A DNA stretch of 64,000 bases, taken from DSSB01 sp046346845. GTDB taxonomy: Bacteria; UBA10199; DSSB01. The position numbers and the translations under genes are program-made. The notes below the pieces were generated by a model. That model had not been told where the DNA came from. It ran no database searches and was given only the letters and a program-made list of their open reading frames with translations. Shown one piece after another: positions 17,565-30,724 of this stretch (position 1 is its first letter; each line of letters begins with the position of its first letter). Where the stretch lies: NCBI GenBank assembly GCA_046346845.1, contig JAXMHH010000002.1, positions 434,001 through 498,000 of the forward strand. Direction: 5' to 3'.

Positions 17565-20123
17565 ATGCGTCATTGTGGAGCGGGGGGCCCTCCCAGGAGC
17601 CGAGCAGTGTCTCTACGTGTCCCCCATTGGAATCGACCTGCCCCCGAACGGGGGGAACTCCCCGCGACCGCCTCCTGGACCGCCTTGCTGAGAAACTGCC
17701 CCGATGCCGGCGCTCGCGCCGAGCTGAACTCCCTCGCTGCGGAAGGCGACGCTCAGCTCTTGGGGGAGGGCCTGCTGAATTTTGCCCAGCGGCAGGAACG
17801 CGACGGTCGTTTGGAACTGGCGATGGAGGCCTACCAGGCCGTCCAGACCCTGCCGGTGGAAGCGCTGCGTCGCCGCGCCCAACAAGGCTTGGATGCCATC
17901 CAGGGCCGGGGCGACTTCGGTCCCCGCGCCGAGTTCTTGCTGCGCAACCTCGCCCAACAGGCCAGCGAGCCGAGCGCCCTCCTGGCCATGGGCGTGGCTG
18001 GGACTGCCTTTCGCGTGACTCGCCTGGCGACACTTTCTTGGCTCGCCGGCGCCGGTGAGGCAGGCCTGGCGACACGGCTCTTGGGCGCGGGCCGAATCGC
18101 TACTTTGGCGGGCTTTGCGGTGGAGGCCCCCGCCTTTAGCTTGGCCGCTCGCCTGGGCAACGAGGCCCTGGGCCGACCGCAGGATTGGGGCGCCCGCGCC
18201 CTGGGCCGAGACCTCCTCTCCAGCTATTTCGTCCTGGGCGGCCTGAAGCTGGCGGGTGGCGCGGCGGGTTCTTTGGGCGCCGGGCGGCCTCGGCTGTTTC
18301 AGCATTTAATACACCAGGGCGGGATGCTCACCGGCATCCTCCTCGGTCATCGCCTGGAGGAGTGGGCGGGTCTGCGGCCGCGGCAGGCGGGCGCCACGAC
18401 CTTGGTGGATTCCCTGGCCCTGCTGCTCCAATTCCATGTGGCGGGTCGCCTCAGTCGTGCCGCGGTGGGTCCTGGCCTCGGGGCCTGGGAGGCCAGCCTC
18501 GAGCATCGGGCCGCAAACCTGGCCTTGGGCCGAGGCCGTTCCAGTTTTCCGCAATTTCCCGGGCCGCCAACGCCTTCCTATGCCATGGCCTCCGCAATAT
18601 CGGTGGAGGGTCCGAGGGGCGGGACGGAGGCGGGGCCGCGGATCCCCGACCGCCTCTATTCGGTTCGTCTCACCGGGGAAGCGGACGCTTCTTCCCCGAC
18701 GACGGAATCCGCGGCGAACCTCCCGGAGGTTCGCGCCTTACCGGGAGGCCGGACCCGACCCGTGGATCGGGAGCGGCTGACTTCCATTCGCCTGATCGAG
18801 GCCCAAGGCGTGGCCTGGGTCATCGACATCGACACCGCTGAAAGAAATCGGCAGTTGGAGGTTTGGGTGGGGGACCACCTCCTTCCGCCCGGCGGTTCCC
18901 TGCGAGTGCGGGAGGGTGAGGTGATTCGGATGGGGGACCGGAGCTACCGGTTCCGCGAGATGGGCCCCGAGGCGGCGGAGGATTCGGGCAACCGCCTTCG
19001 GCAAGTCGTCGCCTTGCGCCGCCACCTGCACCACAGCTACGGCTCCGAAGGCGCGGCCCACTATGACCTGCAGCTGGGGGATTTTTTGGAGGGGATGGCG
19101 GCAGGAGAAGAAACGGTCTTTGCCACGGGTCCCTTGGGGACCGCGCGCCTGCGGGTTTTGAGTCGAGGTGCGGGCGAGGTCGGGGAGCGTTTCGACCTCG
19201 AGCTGCGCGACGACAGGAATTCCTTTCCCTTGAGCCTCGAGCTCGCCCCGGACCGGTTTCTCTATCATCATCCCCCGCGTCCCCAGCCCCGGCAGGCCCT
19301 TTTGCCGATGTTCGCCGATTGGGTGAACACCCATGCCATGATCCGCGCCGCTCAGCTGGAGGTTCGCGGCATCAGTCCCGAATTTCACGAGCTGCTCGAG
19401 CAAGGCTTGATCAACGGTAGCTACGATCGCCTGGAGGCCAGGGAGGGGCGGGTCGACCTGATCACCCAACCCCGTTCCATGCTGATCCCGCCGGAGTTCG
19501 GCCCTCAGCACCGCGCGGCCGCGGAGCGGGCCTTCCAGGCCTGGGCGCAGCGTCGCCTGGGGCGCACGATTCCGACCCTGGTGGAATTGGAGGAAGGGGT
19601 CCCGCCGCCGGAGTTCAATCACCTCGGCGTCGAGCCTTCCATGCAGGCGATCCTCGACCGCTTGGTCGACACGCGCAGCCGCTTTTTGGAGATCGGCTTC
19701 GGGGAGCGCACCGAGACCCTGGAGGCGGTGGAGCGGCGCGGTGGGGTCGCCTGGGGCCTGGAATTGGATCGCGTCTACCCGCCGGGCGCCGACCGAGCCC
19801 AGTTGCAGGCGGAGCCGGTGGATGTCCTGTTCGTCAACGGCTCGCCCTTCTTGTTCTATGCCCAACACCAGGTCGCCCTGCCGGCGGCCCTCGACATCCT
19901 CCGCCAATTTCCGCGCGCGGAGTGGTTGGTGCTGCAGGCTTACAATCCGCGCACCCCCTTCGAGATCCTGCGCCATGCCGAGGAGCTCAATCGGATGGAG
20001 TGGGAGCCGCTCTATTTTCGCAGCCAGGCCGCACCGGACGAGGCACCCCTCTTTCCCACCGACTGGTGCCAGAGGCCGGATACCGCCCATGCCGTCCTGA
20101 TCGCCCGGCGGGTCCGACGTTAG
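17565..20123 (+). CDS. Array paralogue 7: shared N-module, FHA-like and methyltransferase-like domains
   Basis: 852 residues if it starts at the ATG at 17565; a GTG near 17607 is possible. N-module about 45-330 (FLLRNLAQQASEPSALLAMG), with a weak junction motif YAMASAISVEGPRGG (about 339). Residues about 405-465 resemble a forkhead-associated domain: the order of strands VWVGDHLLPP, SLRVREGEVIRMGD and SYRFRE fits FHA, though the phosphothreonine-binding residues are not obvious. After about 220 unassigned residues, about 685-850 resemble a class I SAM methyltransferase: motif I FLEIGFGERTE followed by the acidic GLELD end of strand 2, then VDVLFVNG. Last member of the array, 32 bp after paralogue 6. 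Confidence 0.75.
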   Translation: MRHCGAGGPPRSRAVSLRVPHWNRPAPERGELPATASWTALLRNCPDAGARAELNSLAAEGDAQLLGEGLLNFAQRQERDGRLELAMEAYQAVQTLPVEALRRRAQQGLDAIQGRGDFGPRAEFLLRNLAQQASEPSALLAMGVAGTAFRVTRLATLSWLAGAGEAGLATRLLGAGRIATLAGFAVEAPAFSLAARLGNEALGRPQDWGARALGRDLLSSYFVLGGLKLAGGAAGSLGAGRPRLFQHLIHQGGMLTGILLGHRLEEWAGLRPRQAGATTLVDSLALLLQFHVAGRLSRAAVGPGLGAWEASLEHRAANLALGRGRSSFPQFPGPPTPSYAMASAISVEGPRGGTEAGPRIPDRLYSVRLTGEADASSPTTESAANLPEVRALPGGRTRPVDRERLTSIRLIEAQGVAWVIDIDTAERNRQLEVWVGDHLLPPGGSLRVREGEVIRMGDRSYRFREMGPEAAEDSGNRLRQVVALRRHLHHSYGSEGAAHYDLQLGDFLEGMAAGEETVFATGPLGTARLRVLSRGAGEVGERFDLELRDDRNSFPLSLELAPDRFLYHHPPRPQPRQALLPMFADWVNTHAMIRAAQLEVRGISPEFHELLEQGLINGSYDRLEAREGRVDLITQPRSMLIPPEFGPQHRAAAERAFQAWAQRRLGRTIPTLVELEEGVPPPEFNHLGVEPSMQAILDRLVDTRSRFLEIGFGERTETLEAVERRGGVAWGLELDRVYPPGADRAQLQAEPVDVLFVNGSPFLFYAQHQVALPAALDILRQFPRAEWLVLQAYNPRTPFEILRHAEELNRMEWEPLYFRSQAAPDEAPLFPTDWCQRPDTAHAVLIARRVRR
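18312..18421 (+). repeat. 110-bp identical tract, copy in paralogue 7
   Basis: Exact partner of 15817-15926. The first 59 bases are also nearly shared with paralogue 2 (about 4918-4976, one mismatch noted), so more than two array members may have exchanged this segment. Confidence 0.9.
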
Positions 20124-20194
20124 GCGGAAAATACTGCCTTCTTTCTTGGTGAATTTGGAGTAAACTGGCCCTGCTTGTCCGAGAGGAGGAAGCG

Positions 20195-20893
20195 ATGTTT
20201 TCCGTCCGCAGGGCCGAAGAGCGGGGCCACTTCGATCACGGCTGGCTCAACACCTATCACACCTTTTCCTTCGGCGATTATTTCGATCCCCATTTTATGG
20301 GCTTCCGCGACCTGCGGGTGATCAACGAGGACTATGTCCAACCCGGCAAGGGTTTTCCCACCCATCCCCACCGCGACATGGAGATCCTCACCTACGTCTT
20401 GGCCGGGGCCCTCGAGCACCGGGACAGCATGAGCAATGGCTCCGTCATCAAGCCCGGCGAGGTCCAAAGGATGAGCGCGGGCACCGGCGTGACCCACAGC
20501 GAGTACAACGCCTCGACGGAGGACCTCGTCCACCTCTTGCAGATCTGGATACTGCCCAAGGCCAGGGGCCAGGTCCCCAGCTACGAGCAGAAGCAGTTCC
20601 TGCCCGAGCAAAAAAAGGGAAAGTGGCTGTTGGTGGCCTCGCCGAATGGCGTCCAGGGCTCGGTGACCATCCATCAGGACGTCTATGTCCATGCCAGCCT
20701 GGTGGCGCCCAACGAGGAGCTCTTCTACCAGGTGAGGCCCGGTCGCCATGTCTGGGTGCAGGTGGCCCGCGGCGAGATCCAATTGAACGGCGAGCCCCTG
20801 AAGGCCGGGGATGGGGCGGCGTTGAGCGAGGTGGCGACCGTGGACGTGCAGGGGAAGCGGGACGCCGAGGTCCTGCTCTTCGAGTTGGCCTAG
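20195..20893 (+). CDS. Pirin family bicupin protein
   Basis: 232-residue pirin/YhaK-type bicupin, a metal-binding cytoplasmic protein; characterised homologues include quercetinase-like enzymes and redox-sensitive regulators. Visible signature: FSFGDYFDPHFMGFRDLRVI, the metal-site motif GFPTHPHRDMEILTYVL, and SAGTGVTHSEYN, giving the expected His, His, His and Glu ligands. A GAGGAGG ribosome site precedes the ATG. The stop overlaps the convergent ychF stop by three bases within a CTAG, an unusually tight arrangement leaving no terminator space. Substrate cannot be inferred. Confidence 0.92.
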   Translation: MFSVRRAEERGHFDHGWLNTYHTFSFGDYFDPHFMGFRDLRVINEDYVQPGKGFPTHPHRDMEILTYVLAGALEHRDSMSNGSVIKPGEVQRMSAGTGVTHSEYNASTEDLVHLLQIWILPKARGQVPSYEQKQFLPEQKKGKWLLVASPNGVQGSVTIHQDVYVHASLVAPNEELFYQVRPGRHVWVQVARGEIQLNGEPLKAGDGAALSEVATVDVQGKRDAEVLLFELA

Positions 20894-21984
20894 ACGTTGA
20901 AGCGGAAATGCATGATGTCGCCGTCGCGGACGACGTAGTCCTTGCCCTCGAGGCGCAGCAGCCCCGCCTCTTTCACCGCCTGTTCCGACTTGTATTTCAT
21001 GAGATCGTCGAAGTGATAGACCTCGGCGCGGATGAAGCCCTTTTCGAAGTCGCTGTGGATCACGCCGGCGGCCTGCGGTGCCTTCGCGCCCGTGGGGATA
21101 GTCCAGGCCCGGACCTCTTTTTCTCCGGCGGTGAAATAGGTCGAGAGATGCAGGAGCTTGTATCCGGCGCGGGCCATCCGGTCCAATCCGGATTCGTGCA
21201 GTCCCAAGTCTTCCAAGAAGGCCTTCTGTTCCGCCTCGGGGAGGTTGGAAATCTCGGCCTCGATGGCGCCGGAGAGCACGACGCAGGGCGCGCCTTCGCG
21301 CTCGGCGTGGGCGATGACTTTTTGCGCGGCCGGCCCTGGGTTGGCGGCCTCCGCCTCGTTGACGTTGGCCACGTACATGACGGGCTTGGCGGTCAGGAGG
21401 AAGAGCTCGCGCAGCGCCTCATTCTCTTTGTCGCTCAAGGCTATGCGGCGCACCGGAACGCCCTCGTTCAGGCCCGCTTGGACCTTCTTCAAGGCCTCCA
21501 CCTCGGCGATCAGGTCTTTGTCGCCGCTCTTCGCGGCCTTGGCGCTGCGCTCCAGCCGCTTTTCGACGGTGGCGAGGTCGGCGAGCATCAGCTCGGTATC
21601 GATCACCTCGATGTCGCGGATCGGGTCGACGCTGCCCTCGACGTGGACGACGTCGGGGTCCTCGAAACAACGCACGATGTGGGCGATGGCGTCGGTGTTC
21701 TTGATGTTGCCCAAAAATTGGTTGCCGAGCCCCTCGCCCTTGGAGGCCCCCTTCACCAGGCCGGCGATGTCGACGAACTCGACCGTGGTGGGGACCAGCT
21801 TTTGCGGCGGGATGTACTGGGCGATGCGCTGCAGGCGCTCGTCGGGGAGGGGCACGATGCCGACGTTCGGGTCGATGGTGCAGAAGGGATAATTCGCCGC
21901 CTGCGCCCCCGCGTGAGTCAGGGCGTTGAAGATGGTGGATTTGCCGACGTTGGGGAGGCCGACGATGCCGCAGTTGAAGCCCAT
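20890..21984 (-). CDS. ychF: Redox-regulated ATPase YchF (OBG family)
   Basis: 364 residues, the usual full length. YchF is a universally conserved P-loop ATPase of the OBG GTPase family that associates with ribosomes and affects stress responses. Seen: the N-terminal GFNCGIVGLPNVGKSTIFNA P-loop, the switch region with DIAGLVKGASKGEGLGNQFL, and the C-terminal TGS domain ending HFRFNV. The NxxE specificity element that favours ATP over GTP is consistent with VANVNEAEA. Housekeeping gene; it shares no evident functional link with its neighbours. Confidence 0.98.
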   Translation of the reverse strand: MGFNCGIVGLPNVGKSTIFNALTHAGAQAANYPFCTIDPNVGIVPLPDERLQRIAQYIPPQKLVPTTVEFVDIAGLVKGASKGEGLGNQFLGNIKNTDAIAHIVRCFEDPDVVHVEGSVDPIRDIEVIDTELMLADLATVEKRLERSAKAAKSGDKDLIAEVEALKKVQAGLNEGVPVRRIALSDKENEALRELFLLTAKPVMYVANVNEAEAANPGPAAQKVIAHAEREGAPCVVLSGAIEAEISNLPEAEQKAFLEDLGLHESGLDRMARAGYKLLHLSTYFTAGEKEVRAWTIPTGAKAPQAAGVIHSDFEKGFIRAEVYHFDDLMKYKSEQAVKEAGLLRLEGKDYVVRDGDIMHFRFNV

Positions 21985-22049
21985 AGTGAAAACCTTTTTA
22001 GCACAGGTTCTTTTCCGAGACGAGTTCTCGGGGTTATTCGGGGAGGAAA

Positions 22050-23069
22050 TTATTTCTTCCGCTGGATGACATAGTCGCTGAGCTTCAGGAGGGCCTCCTT
22101 GGCGGGGCTGTCCGGAAGGGATTGCAGGGAGTCGCGCGCCGCCGCGGAACGCTGCGCGGCGAGGCCCAGGGCGTAGTCGATCGCGCCGTATTTTTTCAGC
22201 ACCTCGAGGACCTTGAGGAAGATGTCCCGCCTTGCGCTGATCGTGCCGTCACGGATGATCTCGCGCTCGGCGGGGGTGCAGCGTTCCAGGGCGTAGAGCA
22301 GGGGCAGGGTGATCTTGCCTTCCTTGAGGTCGACGCCCTTTTCCTTCCCGAACTCGGCCTCGACGCTGATGTAATCGAGCACGTCGTCGGCCAATTGGAA
22401 GGCGATGCCCAGGTGCATGCCGTAGTCGGTGAGGGCGCGCTCTTGGTCGGGCCCGGCCTTGGCGATGATCGCGCCCACCTGGGTCGAGCAGGCCATCAGC
22501 ACGCCGGTCTTGAACTCGATGATCTTGAAGTACTCCGTCTCGCCGAGCCGGAGGTCGCGGGACTTGGTGATCTCGAGCACCTCGCCCTCGGTGGTGTTGG
22601 TGGTGGCGTCGGTGATGCTGCGCAGCACCTTCAGGTCGCCATCGCGGGCGATCAAGGAGGAGGCTTGGCAGTAGAGGAAGTCCCCCACCAGGACCGACAT
22701 CTTATTGTCCCAGATTGCGTTGCAGGAGGGCCGCCCGCGCCGCAGCTGGGCGTTGTCGATGACGTCGTCGTGCAGCAGGGTGGCGGTATGGATGAACTCG
22801 ATGGCCGTCGCCAGGGTCAGGACCCTCGGCCCCCGGTAGCCCAGGGCCTGGGCCGCCAGGATGCAGAGCATGGGCCGCAGCCGCTTGCCGCCGCTCATCA
22901 CGATGTGCTCGGCGACCTGGGTCACGGTGGGGACGTGGCTTTGCAGGTTCTTTTGGATCTCGACTTCGACCAAGGCCAGCTCTTCGCGCAATTGCTGGGC
23001 GAGGACTTCTAGGGCATCACCCGAGAGTGGTTCGGAAGGCGAAGGGCTGGGGACCGGACGTGAAGACAT
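22050..23069 (-). CDS. Long-chain polyprenyl diphosphate synthase
   Basis: 339-residue all-helical prenyl transferase condensing isopentenyl diphosphate onto allylic diphosphates; by neighbourhood and length it is likely an octaprenyl- or solanesyl-type enzyme for respiratory quinones. The first Asp-rich motif DDVID (residues 101-105) after TATLLH, and the second DDVLDYI (about 227), are both intact, as are the GGKRLRP and GDFLYCQ blocks. The residues before the first Asp motif are small, which generally permits long chains, but chain length cannot be fixed from sequence. Together with hpnH and the terpene synthase it shows an active isoprenoid metabolism. Confidence 0.94.
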   Translation of the reverse strand: MSSRPVPSPSPSEPLSGDALEVLAQQLREELALVEVEIQKNLQSHVPTVTQVAEHIVMSGGKRLRPMLCILAAQALGYRGPRVLTLATAIEFIHTATLLHDDVIDNAQLRRGRPSCNAIWDNKMSVLVGDFLYCQASSLIARDGDLKVLRSITDATTNTTEGEVLEITKSRDLRLGETEYFKIIEFKTGVLMACSTQVGAIIAKAGPDQERALTDYGMHLGIAFQLADDVLDYISVEAEFGKEKGVDLKEGKITLPLLYALERCTPAEREIIRDGTISARRDIFLKVLEVLKKYGAIDYALGLAAQRSAAARDSLQSLPDSPAKEALLKLSDYVIQRKK

Positions 23070-23206
23070 GCCAATGGGCTCGCGAAATTAGGTCGTTGGC
23101 CCGCCGGGATCGGCGGAGTTTACGGCGGGGGCCATATCCAGTAGGATGGGCCCGCCGTTACCGTCCACAGGCGCTATCGAGCGCACGGAGGCTTGTCAAG
23201 GGAAGC

Positions 23207-23989
23207 ATGCTGACCATGCCCGCCAAGGCGATCCACACCGAATCCATCCACCTGCCGGGTGGAGAGGCGGGGGTCTTGCTGCTGCATGGTTTCACCGCCA
23301 CCCCGGATTCGATGCGCTATCTGGCCCAGGCCCTGAACCGGGGGAAATTCACGGTCCTGGCCCCGGTATTGGCGGGACACGGCACTAAGGTGGAGCACCT
23401 CGAGCAGACCCAATGGCAGGATTGGTACCGCAGCGCGGAGGACGCCCTGCACGCCCTCCGGGCGGAGTGCCGGACGGTGATGGTGGCGGGGCTTTCGATG
23501 GGGGGACTGCTGGCCGCCCACCTGGCCTTTCACCACCGGCAGACGGTGCGGGCCCTGGCGCTCATGGCCACGCCCTTATTCTTGGACGGCTTCTTGATCC
23601 GAAGCGTCTTTCCCGCCGTCTGGAAGACCCCGCTCAAGCACTTCTACAAATACCAGCCCAAGGGCATTGCCTCGATCAACGACCCGGCGGCGCGGCGCCG
23701 CTATCAGACCTACCACAAGGTGCCCGTGGTCTCGGTGGCCAGCATGCTCGAGCTCCAGCAGACGGTGCGGCAAGAGCTGAAGCACCTGCGTCAACCGGCG
23801 ATCATCCTGCATTCCCTGCACGACGAGACCGTGCCCTACGGCAACCTCGATTACATCCAGGCGATCCTGCCTAGCGACGAGGTGGAGACGGTCACCCTCA
23901 AGAAGAGCAATCACATCATTACCCTGGATTACGAAAAAGACCTCGTTGCCAAGCGGGTGCTGCGTTTTTTCAAACGATTCCGGAAATGA
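23207..23989 (+). CDS. Alpha/beta hydrolase (carboxylesterase / monoacylglycerol lipase type)
   Basis: 260-residue serine hydrolase. HGFTATPDSMRYLAQ carries the oxyanion-hole HG, GLSMGG is the nucleophile elbow with Ser97, and LHSLHDETVPY and SNHIITLDYE supply the acid and the catalytic His. The layout matches the Est30/monoacylglycerol-lipase group acting on short- to medium-chain esters. The ATG at 23207 is preferred because the frame before it resembles no family member and an AAGGGA ribosome site lies just upstream. It is divergent from the polyprenyl synthase. Real substrate unknown. Confidence 0.9.
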   Translation: MLTMPAKAIHTESIHLPGGEAGVLLLHGFTATPDSMRYLAQALNRGKFTVLAPVLAGHGTKVEHLEQTQWQDWYRSAEDALHALRAECRTVMVAGLSMGGLLAAHLAFHHRQTVRALALMATPLFLDGFLIRSVFPAVWKTPLKHFYKYQPKGIASINDPAARRRYQTYHKVPVVSVASMLELQQTVRQELKHLRQPAIILHSLHDETVPYGNLDYIQAILPSDEVETVTLKKSNHIITLDYEKDLVAKRVLRFFKRFRK

Positions 23990-24024
23990 GGGGCGGGGAA
24001 AGATCTGCCCTGCTCGAGATCGAG

Positions 24025-24507
24025 TTAAAGCCCTCGTCGCTGCCTGCGCAGGAAAAGCGCTAGGGCGAGGCCCAGCCCCCACATTCCATAGTCGCGCGGC
24101 GCGCCGCTAGCCCAGGTATTGAGACTACAGCCCAATTTGCCGCTCCCTTCCAAAAAAGGCAGCCCCGGGTCGAAGTCTTGCTTGGGAGGGTCCTGGGGTT
24201 CGCCCGGCGGGGGCGTGACCGGAGGAGTGGGTTTTGGAGTCGGAGAGGGACTCGGACTCGGCGTCGGCACCTCTCCGCAGTCGCCGTAGGCGAAGCTTAC
24301 CTGGCCGTGGCTCGGCACGGGAGGCGGGGTTGCGGGGCCAGGATCCGGCGCGGTGAAATCGCCGATCCCCGGCGGCGGCGGGGTGGGTTGCGGCCGCGGA
24401 TGGAGCCAGGGGTCGCAGTGCGGCGGTAAATGGGCCGGAACCGCCCTGGCCTCCGGGAGGCCCCCAAGCCCGAGGGTCAAAAATAATATTCCTAAGATCG
24501 TTTTCAT
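24025..24507 (-). CDS. Secreted Pro-rich protein with Cys-type CTERM sorting tail
   Basis: 160 residues. Starts with a signal peptide (MKTILGILFLTLGLGGLPEA, cleavage after ARA) and continues as a Pro/Ser/Thr-rich low-complexity stalk (PTPSPSPSPTPKPTPP). The C-terminus has the three-part CTERM layout: KLGCSL, a hydrophobic segment (GMWGLGLALALFL) and a basic end RRQRRGL. This resembles MYXO-CTERM tails, whose conserved Cys is the processing and anchoring residue. The ATG follows an AAGGAG site, which rules out the longer frame upstream. Probably a surface-attached stalk; the function of the protein itself is unknown. Confidence 0.8.
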   Translation of the reverse strand: MKTILGILFLTLGLGGLPEARAVPAHLPPHCDPWLHPRPQPTPPPPGIGDFTAPDPGPATPPPVPSHGQVSFAYGDCGEVPTPSPSPSPTPKPTPPVTPPPGEPQDPPKQDFDPGLPFLEGSGKLGCSLNTWASGAPRDYGMWGLGLALALFLRRQRRGL

Positions 24508-24919
24508 GCTCTCGCTCCTTGCCGAGATCGGCGCTGTTTCCATGCGGACGCTTGCCGCCCCCGGGGGCCCTGCCTCTGGATAGGGTCTCCGGGGGCGGGG
24601 ACCGGCCAAGGCCGATCCCCTTGGGTTCATGTCTGGCCCCGCCAGCCCTGAAACCTCGTCTCAGGGCTCGGGGGGTTGGGGGTCTCCGGGGAGACCCCCA
24701 GGGTTCACGATATTTCCCACTCCAAGCGAGCGGGCTGTCTGGTTCCTTTCCAAAAGCAAGCGGGGGGCCAGGGGATTTTTTTGGAACGAGCTTTGCAAAT
24801 GGTTGAAAAGGAAGGCGCTTTTTCGAGGGCTGAGAAAAGGATTGGAGACAAGGGACCTCGATCGCGGCTAAAATTCCGAGAAAATCGGAAATTTTCTGAA
24901 ATGAGAAATTGGGAAGCCT
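24508..24919. promoter_or_regulatory. Divergent regulatory region with tandem perfect hairpins
   Basis: This 412-base gap separates the CTERM gene from the kinase/sigma-54 regulator. It contains two perfect inverted repeats close together: AGCCCTGA/TCAGGGCT (24644-24651 with 24661-24668) and GGGGGTCTCC/GGAGACCCCC (24678-24699). Neither is followed by a T-run. A sigma-54 candidate at 24782-24797 is listed separately. No credible gene was seen. Confidence 0.4.
24782..24797 (+). promoter_or_regulatory. Candidate sigma-54 promoter of the kinase/sigma-54 regulator
   Basis: TGGAACGAGCTTTGCA fits the -24/-12 consensus TGGCACG-N4-TTGCA at every position but one, with the invariant GG and GC exactly ten bases apart. 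It lies 123 bases before the ATG at 24920, which itself encodes a sigma-54 activator, suggesting autoregulation. Confidence 0.55.
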
Positions 24920-29851
<4,932 letters not shown>

Positions 29852-29860
29852 GTGGCGGGT

Positions 29861-30160
29861 TTATTCCGCGCCTTTGAAAGTCTTCGGGCCGAGCAGGTCG
29901 GTGCCGTGAGGCGCTTCGGGATCGTCGGGCGGGGGCGCCGGGATGAAGGTGTCTTTGTAATCGGGCTCGTCGCCGGTGGGGATGCCGGGCTGGTGGTCCG
30001 CCCCCGGTTGGATGGTCGGCTGGCCTTGGCCCCCCACAGGTCCGCCCACGGGGTTGCCGGGGGCGCCCGGACCTTCCAAGACGGCGCTGCCTTGACCTGC
30101 GCAGGCGGAGAGCAGGCTTAAGGAAAATGCCAATAGGATGAATGTTGTTCTTATCTTCAC
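29861..30160 (-). CDS. Small Pro/Gly-rich lipoprotein
   Basis: 99 residues. The signal peptide ends in the lipobox LLSAC, so Cys20 should be lipidated. The mature part is a short unstructured Pro/Gly/Asp-rich chain (NPVGGPVGGQGQP, PAPPPDDPEAPHG) with no recognised domain. It converges with the regulator gene, with nine bases between the two ends. Likely an envelope-attached small protein; function unknown. Confidence 0.75.
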   Translation of the reverse strand: MKIRTTFILLAFSLSLLSACAGQGSAVLEGPGAPGNPVGGPVGGQGQPTIQPGADHQPGIPTGDEPDYKDTFIPAPPPDDPEAPHGTDLLGPKTFKGAE

Positions 30161-30427
30161 CTAGAGCCCCTTCAGACAGAAAATCGGCGCTTGGGCCTCG
30201 AAAGTTGTGCTCAGTATAACTCAGGGACCTGCCCCAGTAGAACCCCTAGACTTTGATGGGCCTAGGCCCCGTGTCCCTAGCTTGAAACGCCCTACCATGG
30301 ATTCCGAGGGGAATGGGCCTTCCTCGCCCTGGGTAATAATTTTCCTAAGAGTTAAAAAAATAACCCATTCTATCGGAGTGTAAAATCGTAACTATTTATA
30401 ATTTATAATTTATTTTTATTTATTTTT

Positions 30428-30443
30428 TGGCATTTGCCTTGCT
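30428..30443 (+). promoter_or_regulatory. Candidate sigma-54 promoter upstream of the giant protein
   Basis: TGGCATTTGCCTTGCT has the invariant GG and GC at ten-base spacing and matches TGGCAY and TTGCT; only the G after the -24 element differs. It closely resembles the amtB site at 49446. Confidence 0.5.
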
Positions 30444-30487
30444 TTTATTTTTGGCAACCCCTCTGGGGGAAAAAAATAGAAGAGTCA

Positions 30488-30556
30488 CCTGCTATCTCGA
30501 TAGCAGGGGCTTGAACCACTAAGGCGGGGGCAGGGGCATGCTCCCGCCTCTTTTTC
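30488..30556 (+). terminator. Hairpin pair with terminator-like second stem (possible attenuator)
   Basis: CCTGCTAT/ATAGCAGG (30488-30507) forms a perfect stem with a 4-base loop. Fifteen bases later AGGCGGG/CCCGCCT (30522-30549) forms a second stem followed by CTTTTT, the form of an intrinsic terminator. Between a candidate promoter and the giant gene it could be an attenuator or end a small RNA. Confidence 0.45.
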
Positions 30557-30724
30557 TCCGGAAACATCTCGTTCAACCTTGCAACGTAGAATTTTCGAAA
30601 AATCTTTTTCGCTCCTGGCAATCTCGAAACTATTTTTCGTGGTTCCCGATATTCTCTGGCCAATGCCCCTGGTTCGCTAGATCCCTCTGTCCGGTTCAAT
30701 CCCCCGCGATGCCGAGTCTTAACA

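Noticed and set aside
30481..30560. tRNA-like GGTTCAA signal in the leader of the giant gene
   Set aside because: The flanking bases cannot form a T-stem, and no anticodon arm or acceptor fits. The hairpins are better read as terminator-type structures.
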